DNA of 64,000 bases from CAWFPR01 sp963817635 (GTDB lineage: Bacteria > Acidobacteriota > Vicinamibacteria > Vicinamibacterales > 2-12-FULL-66-21), in assembly GCA_963817635.1 (NCBI GenBank), contig CAWFPR010000016.1, forward strand, positions 124,001-188,000, in the 5' to 3' direction. The position numbers and the translations under genes are program-made. Each line of letters starts with the position of its first letter. Position 1 is the first letter of the stretch. Positions 51,422 to 62,463 of this stretch are shown here, piece after piece. The notes under the pieces are model-generated. The model saw nothing but the letters and a program-made list of their open reading frames with translations. It was not told the origin of the DNA and ran no database searches.

Positions 51422-52337
51422 CTACTTCCGCGGGCGGCGCTCGCGGCGGGTGGATTTCGGCACGCCGATGTCATCGAGCGCGCGGTCGTTGTTGCGCCAG
51501 TCCGGGTTGACTTTCACGCGGAGGTCGAGGAACACCTTCGTCTCGAAGAACTTCTCCAAATCGAGGCGCGCCTCGGTGCCGATCCGCTTGATCATCTCGC
51601 CGGCGCGGCCGATGACGATCGGCTTCTGCGACTCGGTCTCGACGAAGATCGTGCAGTACCAGCCGGAGCATCCGGTCGCGCTCCGTCTCGTCGAACTCGT
51701 CCACGACGACGGCGGTCGAGAACGGCAACTCGGCGCGCGTGTGCTGAAGCACTTTCTCGCGCACGGTCTCGGCGACGAGGGTGCGTTCGGGCTGGTCGGT
51801 CAGGTAGTCGTCCGGGAAACCCGCCTCCCCTTCCGGCAACTGGTCGAGGAGCACCGTCTCGAGTGCCGCAACGCCGTCGCCAGTCGTGGCGGACACCGGC
51901 ACGATCGCGGCGAAGTCGTGCCACCTGTGCGCCTGCTCCATGAGCGGGAGCAGGCGATTCTTGGTGACGAGGTCGATCTTGTTCAGGATGAGCACGACCG
52001 GCACCTTCACGTCGCGGAGCAGGTTGGCCACGAAGTCGTCGCCGTGGCCCGGCCTGGTGGACGCGTCGAACACCAGCCCAATCACGTCCACCTCGCGCAG
52101 CGTCTCGACCGCCGCGTCCACCATCCGGACGTTCATGCGATGGAGCGGGCGGTGAATCCCGGGGGTGTCGACGAACACGATTTGTCCGCCGGGATAGTTC
52201 TTCACCGCCAGGATGCGGTTTCTCGTCGTCTGCGGCTTGTCGGAGACGATCGCAACCTTGGTGCCGATGATGTGATTGAGCAGCGTGGATTTTCCGGCGT
52301 TGGGCCGGCCGACGAGCGACGCGTATCCGACTTTCAC
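51422..52337 (-). CDS. era: GTPase Era, frameshifted before the KH domain
   Basis: Era binds 16S rRNA and is needed for 30S maturation. G1 GRPNAGKST (about residues 10-18), G3 DTPG, G4 NKID and TGDGV are in place. One extra base near 51664 breaks the frame after DRMLRL; the correct continuation YCTIFVETESQKPIVIGRAG and ARLDLEKFFETKVFLDLRVK is the KH domain, ending RRERRPRK at 51422. As era is usually essential, the shift is probably an assembly indel. Its start overlaps the CorC-like gene by four bases. Confidence 0.88.
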
Positions 52338-53602
52338 GTCGTCTTCTCCGTTTCGTGGTCCGCCGGCGCGAGCCGCACGCGGACCTTGTGGATGCGGCGG
52401 CGCTCCGCGTCGAGCACCTCGACGCTGAGCCCGTCCAGCTCGAAGCGCTCGCCGACGGCCGGCACACGCCCGACGCGCGTGAGCACATAGCCGCCGACCG
52501 TCTCGAACCCTTCGGGCTCGATCTGAACCCCGAGGCGCTCCTGGATCTCGTCGATGTTGACCTTGGCGCTGAAGACGAACGAGCCGGTGCCCTCGTCGAC
52601 GACCGGCTCGGTCTCCACGTCGTACTCGTCGCGAATCTCGCCGACAATCTCCTCGAGCAAATCCTCGAGGGTCACGAGGCCCGCCGTCCCGCCGTACTCG
52701 TCGACGACGATCGCGATCTGGACCTGCCTGCGCTGGAACTCCTTCAGCAGCTCCGAGACGCGCTTGGTCTCGGGCACGAAGGTGGCCGGACGGACGAGCG
52801 GCGTGATCGGCTGATCGCCCGGCGCGTCACGTTCGATGCGGATCAGGTCCTTCACGAACACGACGCCGAGGATGTTGTCGAGATTCTCGGTATAGACCGG
52901 AATCCGCGAGTACTCCTGCTCGCGGAAGAGCGCGCGCAGCTCGTCGAGTGTCGCCATCGCCGGGATCGCCACCATGTCGGGACGCGGCGTCATGACTTCC
53001 CGCACCAGCGTGTCGCCGAAATCGACAATCGACTGGAGCAGCCGCCGTCCGTCGCTTTCGATGAGGCCCTGCTCCTCGCCGCCGTCCTGGCTGGCCTGCG
53101 GGGCGTCGCCCGGTTCGGCGTCGCTGGTCACGCCCTGGACGTTGTTGGCCTCAACGGTCGCGCGGCGCGCATCGGTTGCGATGATTCCGACCAGGCCGCC
53201 GGTGAGCGGATGAAGGAAGCGCGCGGCGACGTCGAACGGAGGCAGCAGTACCTCCAGCATGCGCTCCGGGTTGCGGCGCACGATCAGGAGCGGCAGCAGG
53301 TGCTCGCAGGCGAGGATGAAGATCGCCACGAACACCAGCAGCAGGCCGATCGACTGGAACCCGGTCCGCCCGGTGAGGATCGCGATGCACATCGTCGCGA
53401 ACGAGAAGATGATGCCGAGCATCAGGCGCGCCGGCACGAAGAGCTGGATTGGATCGTTGAGGTAGAAGCCGAGCCGGTCGTCGCGGCCGCCGCGTTCGGC
53501 CATCAGCCGGAGCGAGAGCCGCATGAGCGCGCTGAACGCCGTTTCAATCGTGCCGACATAAACGGCGGCAACGGCGAGGAGGAAGAGGATGAGTGGGGTC
53601 AC
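52334..53602 (-). CDS. CorC/HlyC-type membrane protein with CNNM, CBS and transporter-associated domains
   Basis: The 422-residue protein has an N-terminal CNNM-like membrane domain with three to four helices (residues 1-160), a CBS pair (MTPRPDMVAIPAMATLDELR and SRIPVYTENLDNILGVVFVK) and the C-terminal CorC_HlyC domain (VDEYGGTAGLVTLEDLLEEI, GYVLTRVGRVP). Such proteins take part in Mg2+ or cobalt handling. GTG 53602 overlaps the ybeY stop as GTGA, and the 3' end overlaps era, so ybeY-corC-era are coupled. Confidence 0.9.
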   Translation of the reverse strand: MTPLILFLLAVAAVYVGTIETAFSALMRLSLRLMAERGGRDDRLGFYLNDPIQLFVPARLMLGIIFSFATMCIAILTGRTGFQSIGLLLVFVAIFILACEHLLPLLIVRRNPERMLEVLLPPFDVAARFLHPLTGGLVGIIATDARRATVEANNVQGVTSDAEPGDAPQASQDGGEEQGLIESDGRRLLQSIVDFGDTLVREVMTPRPDMVAIPAMATLDELRALFREQEYSRIPVYTENLDNILGVVFVKDLIRIERDAPGDQPITPLVRPATFVPETKRVSELLKEFQRRQVQIAIVVDEYGGTAGLVTLEDLLEEIVGEIRDEYDVETEPVVDEGTGSFVFSAKVNIDEIQERLGVQIEPEGFETVGGYVLTRVGRVPAVGERFELDGLSVEVLDAERRRIHKVRVRLAPADHETEKTT

Positions 53603-54058
53603 GCCCCACCCCCACGCGCGCTCGCCCGCCCTATCAACCCTTCGCGCAGCCCGCCCTTCCGCCGCAGGCGTGATTCCGCGCGGCGCATCCGGCCGTTGTC
53701 GTCCGGATCGTCGTGATCGTAGCCGAGGAGGTGAAGCAGTCCATGAAGCGCGAGGACGCGCAGCTCGGTCTCGTACGAATGGCCCGCGAGCTTCGCCTGA
53801 CGGCGCGCGACGCCGGTCGCGATCGCGATGTCGCCCAGCTCAGCGCGCCCGGCTGCCGGCTCTCCGCGCGCCTGCCGGAAACGACAGCACGTCGGTCGGT
53901 CGATCCTTCCGGCGGTATTGACGATTGAGCGTGCGGATGGCCGCGTCGGAGACGAGCGCGATCGCCACTTCGCCTCGGGCGGGCGCGAGGCGGGCGAGCC
54001 AGCGGCCCAGGCCGCCGTCGGCGACCCGGCGGCCGCGGCCGTCCGTCACCGATACCAC
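53599..54058 (-). CDS. ybeY: endoribonuclease YbeY, frameshifted
   Basis: YbeY is a metallo-endoribonuclease for rRNA processing. From GTG 54058 the sequence VVSVTDGRG... leads to LNRQYRRKDRPTDVLSFP. One extra base near 53877 breaks the frame; the continuation LGDIAIATGVARRQAKLAG and LALHGLLHLLGYDHDDPDD holds the zinc motif H-x3-H-x5-H. It ends at 53599, overlapping the next start. The start is uncertain; the frame is open further upstream into phoH. Confidence 0.82.
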
Positions 54059-54119
54059 CAGGCCGTGTCCCCCGCCGCGCGGCGGACGTGCGCCGGTCGG
54101 TCGCGTCCGCGACGACAGC

Positions 54120-55094
54120 CTACTGTCGGGATCCACCGTATGCTTCGTATGCCTTCACGATCTGCTGGACGAGCGGATGGCGCACGACATCCTTTTCGTC
54201 GAAATGGACGAAGGCGATGCCCTCGACGCTGCCGACGACCTTCATCGCCTCGACCAGGCCCGACTGGCGTGCCGTCGGCAGGTCGATCTGCGTGATGTCG
54301 CCGGTGACGACCGCCTTCGATCCGAACCCGAGGCGCGTGAGGAACATCTTCATCTGTTCCGACGTGGTGTTCTGCGCTTCGTCGAGGATGACGAAGGCGT
54401 CGTTCAGCGTGCGGCCGCGCATGAACGCGATGGGCGCGACTTCGATCGTGCCGCGCTCCAGCAGGCGATCGGCGCGTTCGATGTCCAGCATGTCGTACAG
54501 CGCGTCGTAGAGCGGCCGCAGGTACGGATTCACCTTCTCCTGCAGATCGCCGGGCAGGAAGCCCAGCTTCTCTCCCGCCTCGACCGCGGGCCGCGCGAGG
54601 ATGATGCGGCTCACGCGCTTCGCAATGAGCGCGGCCACGGCCTGCGCCATCGCGAGGTACGTCTTGCCGGTGCCCGCCGGACCGATGCCGAAGACGACGT
54701 CGTAGCGATCGATGGCGTCGAGATAGCGACGCTGGTTGACGCTCTTGGGCATCACCTGGCGCTTGCCGGACGTGCGCGCCGCGCCCCGCAGGAAGTAGTC
54801 GGCCAGCTCGACGGTGGTGTCCTGCGCGACGAGCTGCGCGGCGGTCTTGACGTCACCCTTGCCGAGTTTGTATCCCCCCTGCATCAACGCGGACAGCTGG
54901 CCCAGCACGCGCTCGGCGCGGGCGGCATCCTCCGCCTCCCCTTCCACCAGCAGCTCGTGGCCGTTGGTGCGAATCTGGACGTTGAACAATCCCTCGAGAA
55001 GCTTGAGATTTTCGTCGTAGGTTCCGAACAGCGTTTCGGCTCCCTCGTCGGGGACGGCGACCTTGCGCAGCGTGGCTGGAGATATTGGCGTCAC
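54120..55094 (-). CDS. PhoH-like ATPase
   Basis: The 324-residue protein has an N-terminal small domain, then the PhoH P-loop FGIGPAGTGKTYLAMAQAVA, Walker B FVILDEAQNTTSEQMKMF and sensor VVTGDITQIDLP. PhoH-type proteins are commonly encoded next to ybeY, as here, and are thought to act in RNA metabolism. It is separated from ybeY by about 60 bases at most. Confidence 0.9.
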   Translation of the reverse strand: MTPISPATLRKVAVPDEGAETLFGTYDENLKLLEGLFNVQIRTNGHELLVEGEAEDAARAERVLGQLSALMQGGYKLGKGDVKTAAQLVAQDTTVELADYFLRGAARTSGKRQVMPKSVNQRRYLDAIDRYDVVFGIGPAGTGKTYLAMAQAVAALIAKRVSRIILARPAVEAGEKLGFLPGDLQEKVNPYLRPLYDALYDMLDIERADRLLERGTIEVAPIAFMRGRTLNDAFVILDEAQNTTSEQMKMFLTRLGFGSKAVVTGDITQIDLPTARQSGLVEAMKVVGSVEGIAFVHFDEKDVVRHPLVQQIVKAYEAYGGSRQ

Positions 55095-55133
55095 TCCTCT
55101 ACTGAGATGATCCTGAACACGCCCTGCGCGCGT

Positions 55134-55190
55134 GTAGGGGCGGCTCGGGAGCCGCCCTGGACACGGGCGGCTCTCGAGCCGCCCCTACAA
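55134..55190. repeat. paired palindromes GGGGCGGCTCGAGAGCCGCCCC type
   Basis: AGGGGCGGCTCGGGAGCCGCCC and ACGGGCGGCTCTCGAGCCGCCC lie head to tail and each folds into a nine- to ten-pair hairpin. The second reaches the aspS stop region. The unit looks like a REP-type dispersed palindrome and may terminate transcription between aspS and phoH. Confidence 0.7.
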
Positions 55191-56948
55191 TTTGATCTTC
55201 AATTCCCGCAGTTGTTTTTCGTCTACCGGCGACGGCGCGCCGGCCATCAAATCGACCGCCTGGGCGGTCTTCGGGAACGCAATCACGTCCCTGATGGACG
55301 GCTCCCCCGCCAGAATCGCGACGATGCGGTCGAGGCCGAGCGCGATCCCGCCGTGCGGCGGTGTACCGTATTCCAGGGCATCGACGAAGAAGCCGAAGCG
55401 CAGCTTCGCCTCCTCGTCCGAAATTCCGAGCAGCTTGAAGATGAGCGCCTGGAGCGCCTGGTCGTGAATCCTGATGCTGCCGCCCCCGATCTCGCTGCCG
55501 TTCAGCACGAGATCGTACGCGCGCGCGCGCGCCCGTCCCTGGTCGGACTCGAGCAGGTGGCGGTCGCTCTCGAGTGGCGCCGTGAACGGATGGTGCATGA
55601 ACTCGTACCGCTGCTCGTCCGGCTGCCATTCGAACATCGGGAAATCGACGACCCACAGGAACTCGAATCGATTCGGGTCGAGCAGCTGCTCCTTCCTCGC
55701 GACGTTCAGCCGGAGCTGGCCGAGCACTCTCGACGTCGATTCGAGGGGACCGGCGGCCATGATCACGAGGTCAGCGGGGGCCGCGCCGGCGAGTGACAGG
55801 GCCTGCCGGATGGCCGACTCACCCGCGGCCTTCAGCGCCGGACTCTGCACGGCGCCTTCGGGCGCGCGCGCCCAGACGAGGCCCGAGGCGCCGAGCTGCT
55901 TCGCCTGTTCCACCAGCTCGTCGAGTTCGCGGCGCGAGTACTTCGCGGCCTTCGGGATCGCAAAGCCACGCACGCCTCCGCCCTCCGCGATCGCGTTCCG
56001 GAACACGGAGAACGGCGAGTCGGCGAAGGCGGGCGACAGATCTCGAATCTCCATGCCGGGCCGCAGGTCCGGTTTGTCGGATCCGTACGTCGCGATCGCC
56101 TCGGCATAGGGCATGCGCCGGAACGGATGCGGCGCGTCGCGGCCGATGAGCGCCATCAGCCGTCCCATCAGCGGTTCGAGAATCGAGAAGACCAGGTCCT
56201 CGGTCGCAAACGAAATCTCGACGTCCACCTGGGTGAACTCCGGCTGTCGATCGGCACGCAGGTCCTCGTCGCGGAAGCACTTGACGATCTGGAAGTATCG
56301 GTCCATGCCGGAGATCATCAGGATCTGCTTGAAGATCTGCGGCGACTGCGGCAGCGCGTAGAACTCACCCGGATGCACGCGGCTCGGCACGAGGTAGTCG
56401 CGCGCGCCTTCGGGCGTGGACTTCGTCAGCATCGGGGTCTCGATTTCGAGGAAGCCCTCCTCGTCGAAGTACTTCCGGATCGCCATCGTCGCGCGGTGCC
56501 GGAGCGCGATGTTGCGCTGCATGCGAGGCTTGCGCAGGTCCAGGTAACGGTACTTGAGGCGCGTATCCTCATTGACCGCCGATTCGTCCGCGATCCCGAA
56601 CGGCGGCACCTTCGCGTCGTTGAGCAGGCGGATTTCCGACGCCGCCACCTCGATCTCCCCGGTCGCCATCTTCGGATTGACGGCGTCGGGGCGCCGGGCC
56701 TGCACGCGGCCAATCGCCGCGATCACGAACTCGGACCGGAGCGACTTGACCTCGCTCAGCAGCGGCTCGGCGTCGACGACGACCTGCGTCATCCCGTGCC
56801 GGTCGCGCACGTCCACGAACAGCAGCGCGCCAAGGTCGCGCACGCGGTGCACCCAGCCAAGCAGGACGACGTCCCGCCCCACGTCGGCCGCCGTCAATTC
56901 ACCAGCCGTGTGCGTCCGCGCGAGCTTCCCGAGAGCTACGATGTTCAT
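55185..56948 (-). CDS. aspS: aspartate-tRNA ligase
   Basis: The 587-residue class II synthetase starts at ATG 56948 (MNIVALGKLARTHTAGELTA) with the N-terminal OB anticodon-binding domain (LLGWVHRVRDLGALLFVDVR), then the catalytic core with a bacterial GAD insertion, and motif 3 GGIALGLDRIVAILAGEPSI. An upstream in-frame ATG at 57002 adds only low-complexity residues. Whether it also charges tRNA-Asn cannot be decided from this sequence. It follows hisS on the same strand. Confidence 0.92.
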   Translation of the reverse strand: MNIVALGKLARTHTAGELTAADVGRDVVLLGWVHRVRDLGALLFVDVRDRHGMTQVVVDAEPLLSEVKSLRSEFVIAAIGRVQARRPDAVNPKMATGEIEVAASEIRLLNDAKVPPFGIADESAVNEDTRLKYRYLDLRKPRMQRNIALRHRATMAIRKYFDEEGFLEIETPMLTKSTPEGARDYLVPSRVHPGEFYALPQSPQIFKQILMISGMDRYFQIVKCFRDEDLRADRQPEFTQVDVEISFATEDLVFSILEPLMGRLMALIGRDAPHPFRRMPYAEAIATYGSDKPDLRPGMEIRDLSPAFADSPFSVFRNAIAEGGGVRGFAIPKAAKYSRRELDELVEQAKQLGASGLVWARAPEGAVQSPALKAAGESAIRQALSLAGAAPADLVIMAAGPLESTSRVLGQLRLNVARKEQLLDPNRFEFLWVVDFPMFEWQPDEQRYEFMHHPFTAPLESDRHLLESDQGRARARAYDLVLNGSEIGGGSIRIHDQALQALIFKLLGISDEEAKLRFGFFVDALEYGTPPHGGIALGLDRIVAILAGEPSIRDVIAFPKTAQAVDLMAGAPSPVDEKQLRELKIKL

Positions 56949-57054
56949 GGTATCTGTGCCGACACTTGTGCTTCCGGCGCCCTTCGTACTTCCGGCAGAC
57001 ACCCGCCACGACCCGGCGCGCCAGTGACCGGCCGTCGTGTTCCGCGCCGCCGCC

Positions 57055-58383
<1,329 letters not shown>

Positions 58384-58384
<1 letters not shown>

Positions 58385-58911
58385 TACGTGGACTGATTGT
58401 AGTCGAGGCGGTATTCGACGTAACGGCGCGCGAACTCCAGGATCGTCGCGACCTCGACACCGTCGAGCGTCCGCCGCACCTTGCCGGGGCTGCCCATCAC
58501 GAGCGACCGCGGCGGCACGACCATCCCCTCGGGCAGGAGCGTCCCCGCCGCCACGATCGAATCCTCCCCGACCTCGACGCCATTGAGCAGGATCGCGCCC
58601 ATTCCGACGAGCACCCGGTCGTGCAGGGTGCAGCCGTGGACGATGGCCGCGTGCCCGATCGTCACGTCGTCGCCGATGGTGGTGGGATGGGTGCCCTTCA
58701 TGACGTGCACGATCGTGCCGTCCTGCACATTGCTGCGGCGGCCGAGCCTGATCCAGTGCACGTCGCCGCGCATCACGACGTTCATCCAGACGCTGCTGGC
58801 TTCACCGATCTCGACGTCGCCGATGACCTGCGCGCTCTCGTCGACGAAGGCGGTGGGGTGGACGCGCGGCATCGTGCCCTTGTATGGCCGGAGCATCTGC
58901 TGATCATACAT
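58384..58911 (-). CDS. gamma-carbonic-anhydrase-family left-handed beta-helix protein
   Basis: The 175-residue protein has hexapeptide repeats (VHPTAFVDESAQVIGDVEIG, TIGDDVTIGHAAIVHGCTLH, VLVGMGAILLNGVEVGEDS). Metal-site histidines are in TIVHVM and IGHAAIVHG. It belongs to the YrdA/PaaY/CamH-like group; only some members hydrate CO2. It heads the minus-strand cluster and overlaps hisS by one base. Confidence 0.85.
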
Positions 58912-58918
58912 GGTCGTC

Positions 58919-58985
58919 GGCGGGCGGCGCTCGGGCTCGGCGGTCGGGGCTGGGCGGTCGGGACTCGGCGGTCGGTGCGTGCCGA
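58919..58985. repeat. CTCGGCGGTCGGG word repeat
   Basis: Words GCTCGGGCTCGGCGGTCGGG, GGGCGGTCGGGACTCGGCGG and TCGG repeat in imperfect tandem directly before the gamma-carbonic-anhydrase start, in the gap to the divergent peroxiredoxin gene. No gene is supported in the remaining 140 bases. Confidence 0.7.
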
Positions 58986-59125
58986 CGGACCGCCAGGCCT
59001 GCCGGAAGTTCGCCGGCGAATCCGACGGGCACGCCCGCCGGAGTGATTTTTTGGCCTGTCAACGTGCTGTCGGGTGTCGTGGCGTTGGCAATGGCGATGC
59101 AGACAACGGCGCGGAGGCATTTTTC

Positions 59126-59800
59126 ATGATCACAACTGATGCGCCGGTCGTTCCGGCCCTGCCGCGCCTGGGGGCCGAGGCGCCGGCATTCGAGGCGGAG
59201 TCGACTCACGGCACCCTGCGGCTCGAGGATTTTCGTGGCACCTGGGTCATTCTCTTCTCGCACCCGGCCGACTTCACGCCGGTCTGCACGACCGAGTTCA
59301 TCGCGTTCGCGGCGATCGCCCCGGAGCTGAAGAAGCGCAACGTCGAGCTGGTCGGCCTGAGCATCGACAGCACGTATTCGCACATCGCCTGGGTGCGCAA
59401 CATCGAGCAGCACTTCAACGTCCGGATTCCGTTTCCGGTCATCGCCGACCTGGACAAGCGCGTGGCCACCCTTTACGGGATGATCATGCCGGGCGAGAGC
59501 AAGACGGAAACGAGCCGGTGCGTGTTCGTGATCGACCCGACCGGCAAGGTGCGGGCGATGATCTACTATCCGCTGACGACCGGGCGCAACGCCGACGAAA
59601 TCCTGCGGCTCATCGACGCGCTGCAGACGACCGACGCCAACGCCGTGGCGACGCCGGCGAACTGGCGGCCCGGCGACCCGGTCATCGTGCCGCCACCGCG
59701 CACCACGGAAGACGCGGAGGCGCGCATGGCCGCCGGATTCACGTGCAAGGACTGGTACTTCTGCACGAAGACACTCAACGGCGACGGGAAGCGCGCCTGA
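59126..59800 (+). CDS. 1-Cys (Prx6-type) peroxiredoxin
   Basis: The 224-residue protein reduces peroxides through the peroxidatic Cys in ADFTPVCTTEF. The Prx6-specific C-terminal half (LTTGRNADEILRLIDALQTT, NWRPGDPVIVPPP) is complete. GGAGG lies nine bases before ATG 59126. Two cysteines near the C-terminus (FTCKDWYFC) are notable. The stop overlaps the next gene's ATG by one base (TGATG). Confidence 0.9.
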   Translation: MITTDAPVVPALPRLGAEAPAFEAESTHGTLRLEDFRGTWVILFSHPADFTPVCTTEFIAFAAIAPELKKRNVELVGLSIDSTYSHIAWVRNIEQHFNVRIPFPVIADLDKRVATLYGMIMPGESKTETSRCVFVIDPTGKVRAMIYYPLTTGRNADEILRLIDALQTTDANAVATPANWRPGDPVIVPPPRTTEDAEARMAAGFTCKDWYFCTKTLNGDGKRA

Positions 59801-60030
59801 TGGCGTGCCTCAACAGCGACGGTTCGCTGACCGTCCTGGCCGACGCCCTCATCCGCGCGCTCGCCGGCGCCAGCGACCCGGCCGCTCTCGCGTCGGCGAC
59901 GGGACTGCCGCTGTACCGGGTGCGCTCCGGCCTGCGGGAATTGACGGAGGCCGGGATCGCCAGCGCTGCCGGCGCGGGCTACACCCTCACGCCGCGCGGT
60001 CAGGAACTGCTCGCGACCGTCAAGCGCTGA
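59800..60030 (+). CDS. small winged-helix DNA-binding protein
   Basis: The 76-residue protein has a helix-turn-helix core ASATGLPLYRVRSGLRELTE followed by a wing AGIASAAGAGYTLTPRGQEL. It is translationally coupled to the peroxiredoxin gene by TGATG, so it may regulate peroxide response. The regulatory target is an inference. Confidence 0.75.
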   Translation: MACLNSDGSLTVLADALIRALAGASDPAALASATGLPLYRVRSGLRELTEAGIASAAGAGYTLTPRGQELLATVKR

Positions 60031-60037
60031 ACACGAC

Positions 60038-60065
60038 GAAGGCGTGGCCTCCCGGCCGCGCCTTC
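60038..60065. terminator. bidirectional terminator between convergent genes
   Basis: GAAGGCGTGGCC and GGCCGCGCCTTC form a twelve-base stem with one mismatch and a short loop, between the winged-helix stop and the amidohydrolase stop. Confidence 0.7.
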
Positions 60066-60084
60066 GAGCCTGACGAGCCCCCGA

Positions 60085-61713
60085 CTATTTCTTGATCGTC
60101 GGATACTGAATCCCAAGCTGCTCCAGGTAGGTCTTGTACTTCGTCGGGTCGTAGTAGTACTTCTTCATCTCGGGGCGGTACTTCTCCATGATGCCCTTGT
60201 TCAACTCGATCGCCGGCGTGTCTCCTGCGCGGATGAGCGGCTCGTACTTCATCTCCTTCGTCTGAACGTTGTTGAAGTAGTCCCAGGCCATCCGGACCAG
60301 TTCCGGCTTGGTCAGCAGGTCGATCATCGTCATCGCCTGGACCTTGGCGCCGGCGGTCACGCCCTTGTGCGCGATGGGGGTGGCCATCGAGATCGCGTTG
60401 GCCCAGTTGTGTCCGGGCAGCCCCGGGATGTTCGCGGGGTACCGCAGGGTGATCGTCGGAACGGTCCACGAGACGTCGCCGATGTCGTCGGATCCGCCGC
60501 CGGTGTTGCTCGTCACCGGTCCCTGGAGCTGCTGCGGGACGCGCGTCGAGAGCCCCGATTCGCGGGAGCCGAGTTCCTTCTGGATGGCGTGCGCGAGCGT
60601 CTGATCGGCCTCGCTCCACGCCGGCATGCCCACTTTCTGGATGTTCTCGTAGGCGGCCTGCGCCACGGCGCGGTTGAAATGCTGCGGCCACGCGGCGCCG
60701 AGCACGCGCGTGGGCAGCAGCTCCACGCCCGCCATCATCGCCGCGCCCTTCGCGATCGCGTCGCCGGTCGCCCACAGATCCTTGATCTTGGGATAGGTGG
60801 TCTGCCGGAAGTAGTACCAGACCGCAGCCGTGCTTGGGACCACGTTCGGCTGGTCGCCGCCGTCGGTGATGACATAGTGCGAGCGCTGTTCAATCGGCAG
60901 GTGCTCGCGGCGGAAGTTCCAGCCGATGTCCATCAGCTCGACGGCATCGAGGGCGCTTCGTCCACGCCAGGGCGCGGCGGCCGCGTGCGCCGACTCTCCC
61001 TTGAAGCTGTACTGGACGGAGACGAGACCGGTGCCGGCCCGATCGCCCCAGGAGACGCCGAATCCGGCGTCGACGTGGGTGAAGAGCGCGACGTCCACGT
61101 CCTTGAACATCCCGGCGCGCACGAAGTAGGCCTTGGTCCCGACCAGCTCCTCGGCGGTGCCGGGCCACACGCGGATCGTGCCCGGCAGCTGCTCGCGCTC
61201 CATGATCTTCTTCACGGCGATCGCCGCGGTGATGTTGAGCGGCACGCCGGAATTGTGCCCCTCGCCATGGCCCGGCGCTCCCGGAATGAGTGGATCGTGG
61301 TAGGCAACGCCCGGCTTCTGCGACGCCTGGGGAATGCCGTCGATGTCAGACCCGAGCGCCAGCACGGGCTTGCCCGAGCCCCAGCTCGCCATGAAGGCAG
61401 TCGGCACCCCGGCGATGCCTTCCTGCACGGTGAAGCCGTTCTTCTTCAGGATGTCGATGAGATAGCGATTGGTCTCGAATTCCTGAAATCCGAGTTCACC
61501 GAAGCTGAATACCGAATCGACCATCTGCTGGGTGAACACCTGCATCGCGTCCACTTCGGCCGTTGCGTCGGCCTTCAGCTTCTCTATTCGCGCGTCGTCT
61601 TTCGGGATGTTCAGCGGCGGCTGCGTAGGCTGCTGCTCGCCACGGCCCTGCGCGATCGGCGTGGCAACGAGCACGGCCGCAAATGCCGCGACCGCAAGTA
61701 TCCGGTGTGCCAT
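60085..61713 (-). CDS. secreted M20-family amidohydrolase (AbgB-like)
   Basis: The 542-residue protein has a signal peptide (MAHRILAVAAFAAVLVATPI) after GGAGGACAGAC. Metal ligands are visible: Asp in LALGSDIDGIPQ, His in GHGEGHNSG, Glu-Glu in GTAEELVGTKA and His in FTHVDAG. The arrangement matches AbgB/p-aminobenzoyl-glutamate hydrolase-like M20D enzymes. Substrate is likely an acyl- or aminoacyl-amide exported to the periplasm. Confidence 0.88.
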   Translation of the reverse strand: MAHRILAVAAFAAVLVATPIAQGRGEQQPTQPPLNIPKDDARIEKLKADATAEVDAMQVFTQQMVDSVFSFGELGFQEFETNRYLIDILKKNGFTVQEGIAGVPTAFMASWGSGKPVLALGSDIDGIPQASQKPGVAYHDPLIPGAPGHGEGHNSGVPLNITAAIAVKKIMEREQLPGTIRVWPGTAEELVGTKAYFVRAGMFKDVDVALFTHVDAGFGVSWGDRAGTGLVSVQYSFKGESAHAAAAPWRGRSALDAVELMDIGWNFRREHLPIEQRSHYVITDGGDQPNVVPSTAAVWYYFRQTTYPKIKDLWATGDAIAKGAAMMAGVELLPTRVLGAAWPQHFNRAVAQAAYENIQKVGMPAWSEADQTLAHAIQKELGSRESGLSTRVPQQLQGPVTSNTGGGSDDIGDVSWTVPTITLRYPANIPGLPGHNWANAISMATPIAHKGVTAGAKVQAMTMIDLLTKPELVRMAWDYFNNVQTKEMKYEPLIRAGDTPAIELNKGIMEKYRPEMKKYYYDPTKYKTYLEQLGIQYPTIKK

Positions 61714-62016
61714 GTCTGTCCTCCAGCGAGCCGGTGGCTCGACGCCGGAGAGCATAGCAAAACGGCGGGCTGACCTCAGACCGGCGCCAGACCGCCCGGC
61801 GGAGCCCACAGCCGAGGCCTCTGACAATCACCCAACACGGCTGCTTTTTTCTCCCTGTGGGATGACAAAAGGCCGTTGATGCTGGTTTTTTGGTCTACCT
61901 TTGCAAGGCACGCTAACTGCAACAGGGAGATGGGAATACACGGGGATTCATACGCTCGGGACCCCGGCTGTTGGCGCGCGTGGCGCGTGCACGGGGAATG
62001 TCGCAAGAGGGTGGAT

Positions 62017-62361
62017 ATGAGAACGACACTTCGGGTGCTGGCCCTGGCGGCGCTCGTCATCGGATTCGCGCTTCCCGCGCGAGCCGGCACGAACACGGAC
62101 GCCCTCAGTCGCCCGCTCGATTTCACCGTCTTCGCGCCCGAGGTCAGCGGACCGGACGCCGTCAGCTTCACGACCTGGGAGGCCGCCGCGGCGCCCGAGA
62201 TGTTTGACATCGACGTGCCGGCGATGTACGTCGAGGTTGGTGACGGTGGTGCCGAGGAGCTTGGCCCCGCCGCACGGCTGCAGGCGATTCCGGAACCGGC
62301 GACCCTGCTCCTGTTCGGGTGCGGAATGGCGGGTCTCCTGGCCCGGTCGCGACGGGGCTGA
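62017..62361 (+). CDS. PEP-CTERM sorted secreted protein
   Basis: The 114-residue protein has an N-terminal signal (MRTTLRVLALAALVIGFALP) and the C-terminal PEP-CTERM tripartite signal IPEPATLLLFGCGMAGLLAR followed by SRRG. Such proteins are processed by exosortase and often exported with exopolysaccharide. The middle is acidic and without a known domain. No exosortase gene is in this window. Confidence 0.85.
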   Translation: MRTTLRVLALAALVIGFALPARAGTNTDALSRPLDFTVFAPEVSGPDAVSFTTWEAAAAPEMFDIDVPAMYVEVGDGGAEELGPAARLQAIPEPATLLLFGCGMAGLLARSRRG

Positions 62362-62463
62362 TTGCGCCTCGGACATCGTCATACGGGCAGGTGACGGGCC
62401 GGTGCCGCGGCGCTCCCGTCTCCAGCCGCCTGCCTCGCTGAACGGTGTCATAATCGATCGCTG

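Noticed and set aside
58986..59125. Short peptide in the peroxiredoxin leader (PAGVIFWPVNVLSGVVALAM)
   Set aside because: Hydrophobic but without ribosome-binding sequence or family; likely an untranslated leader.
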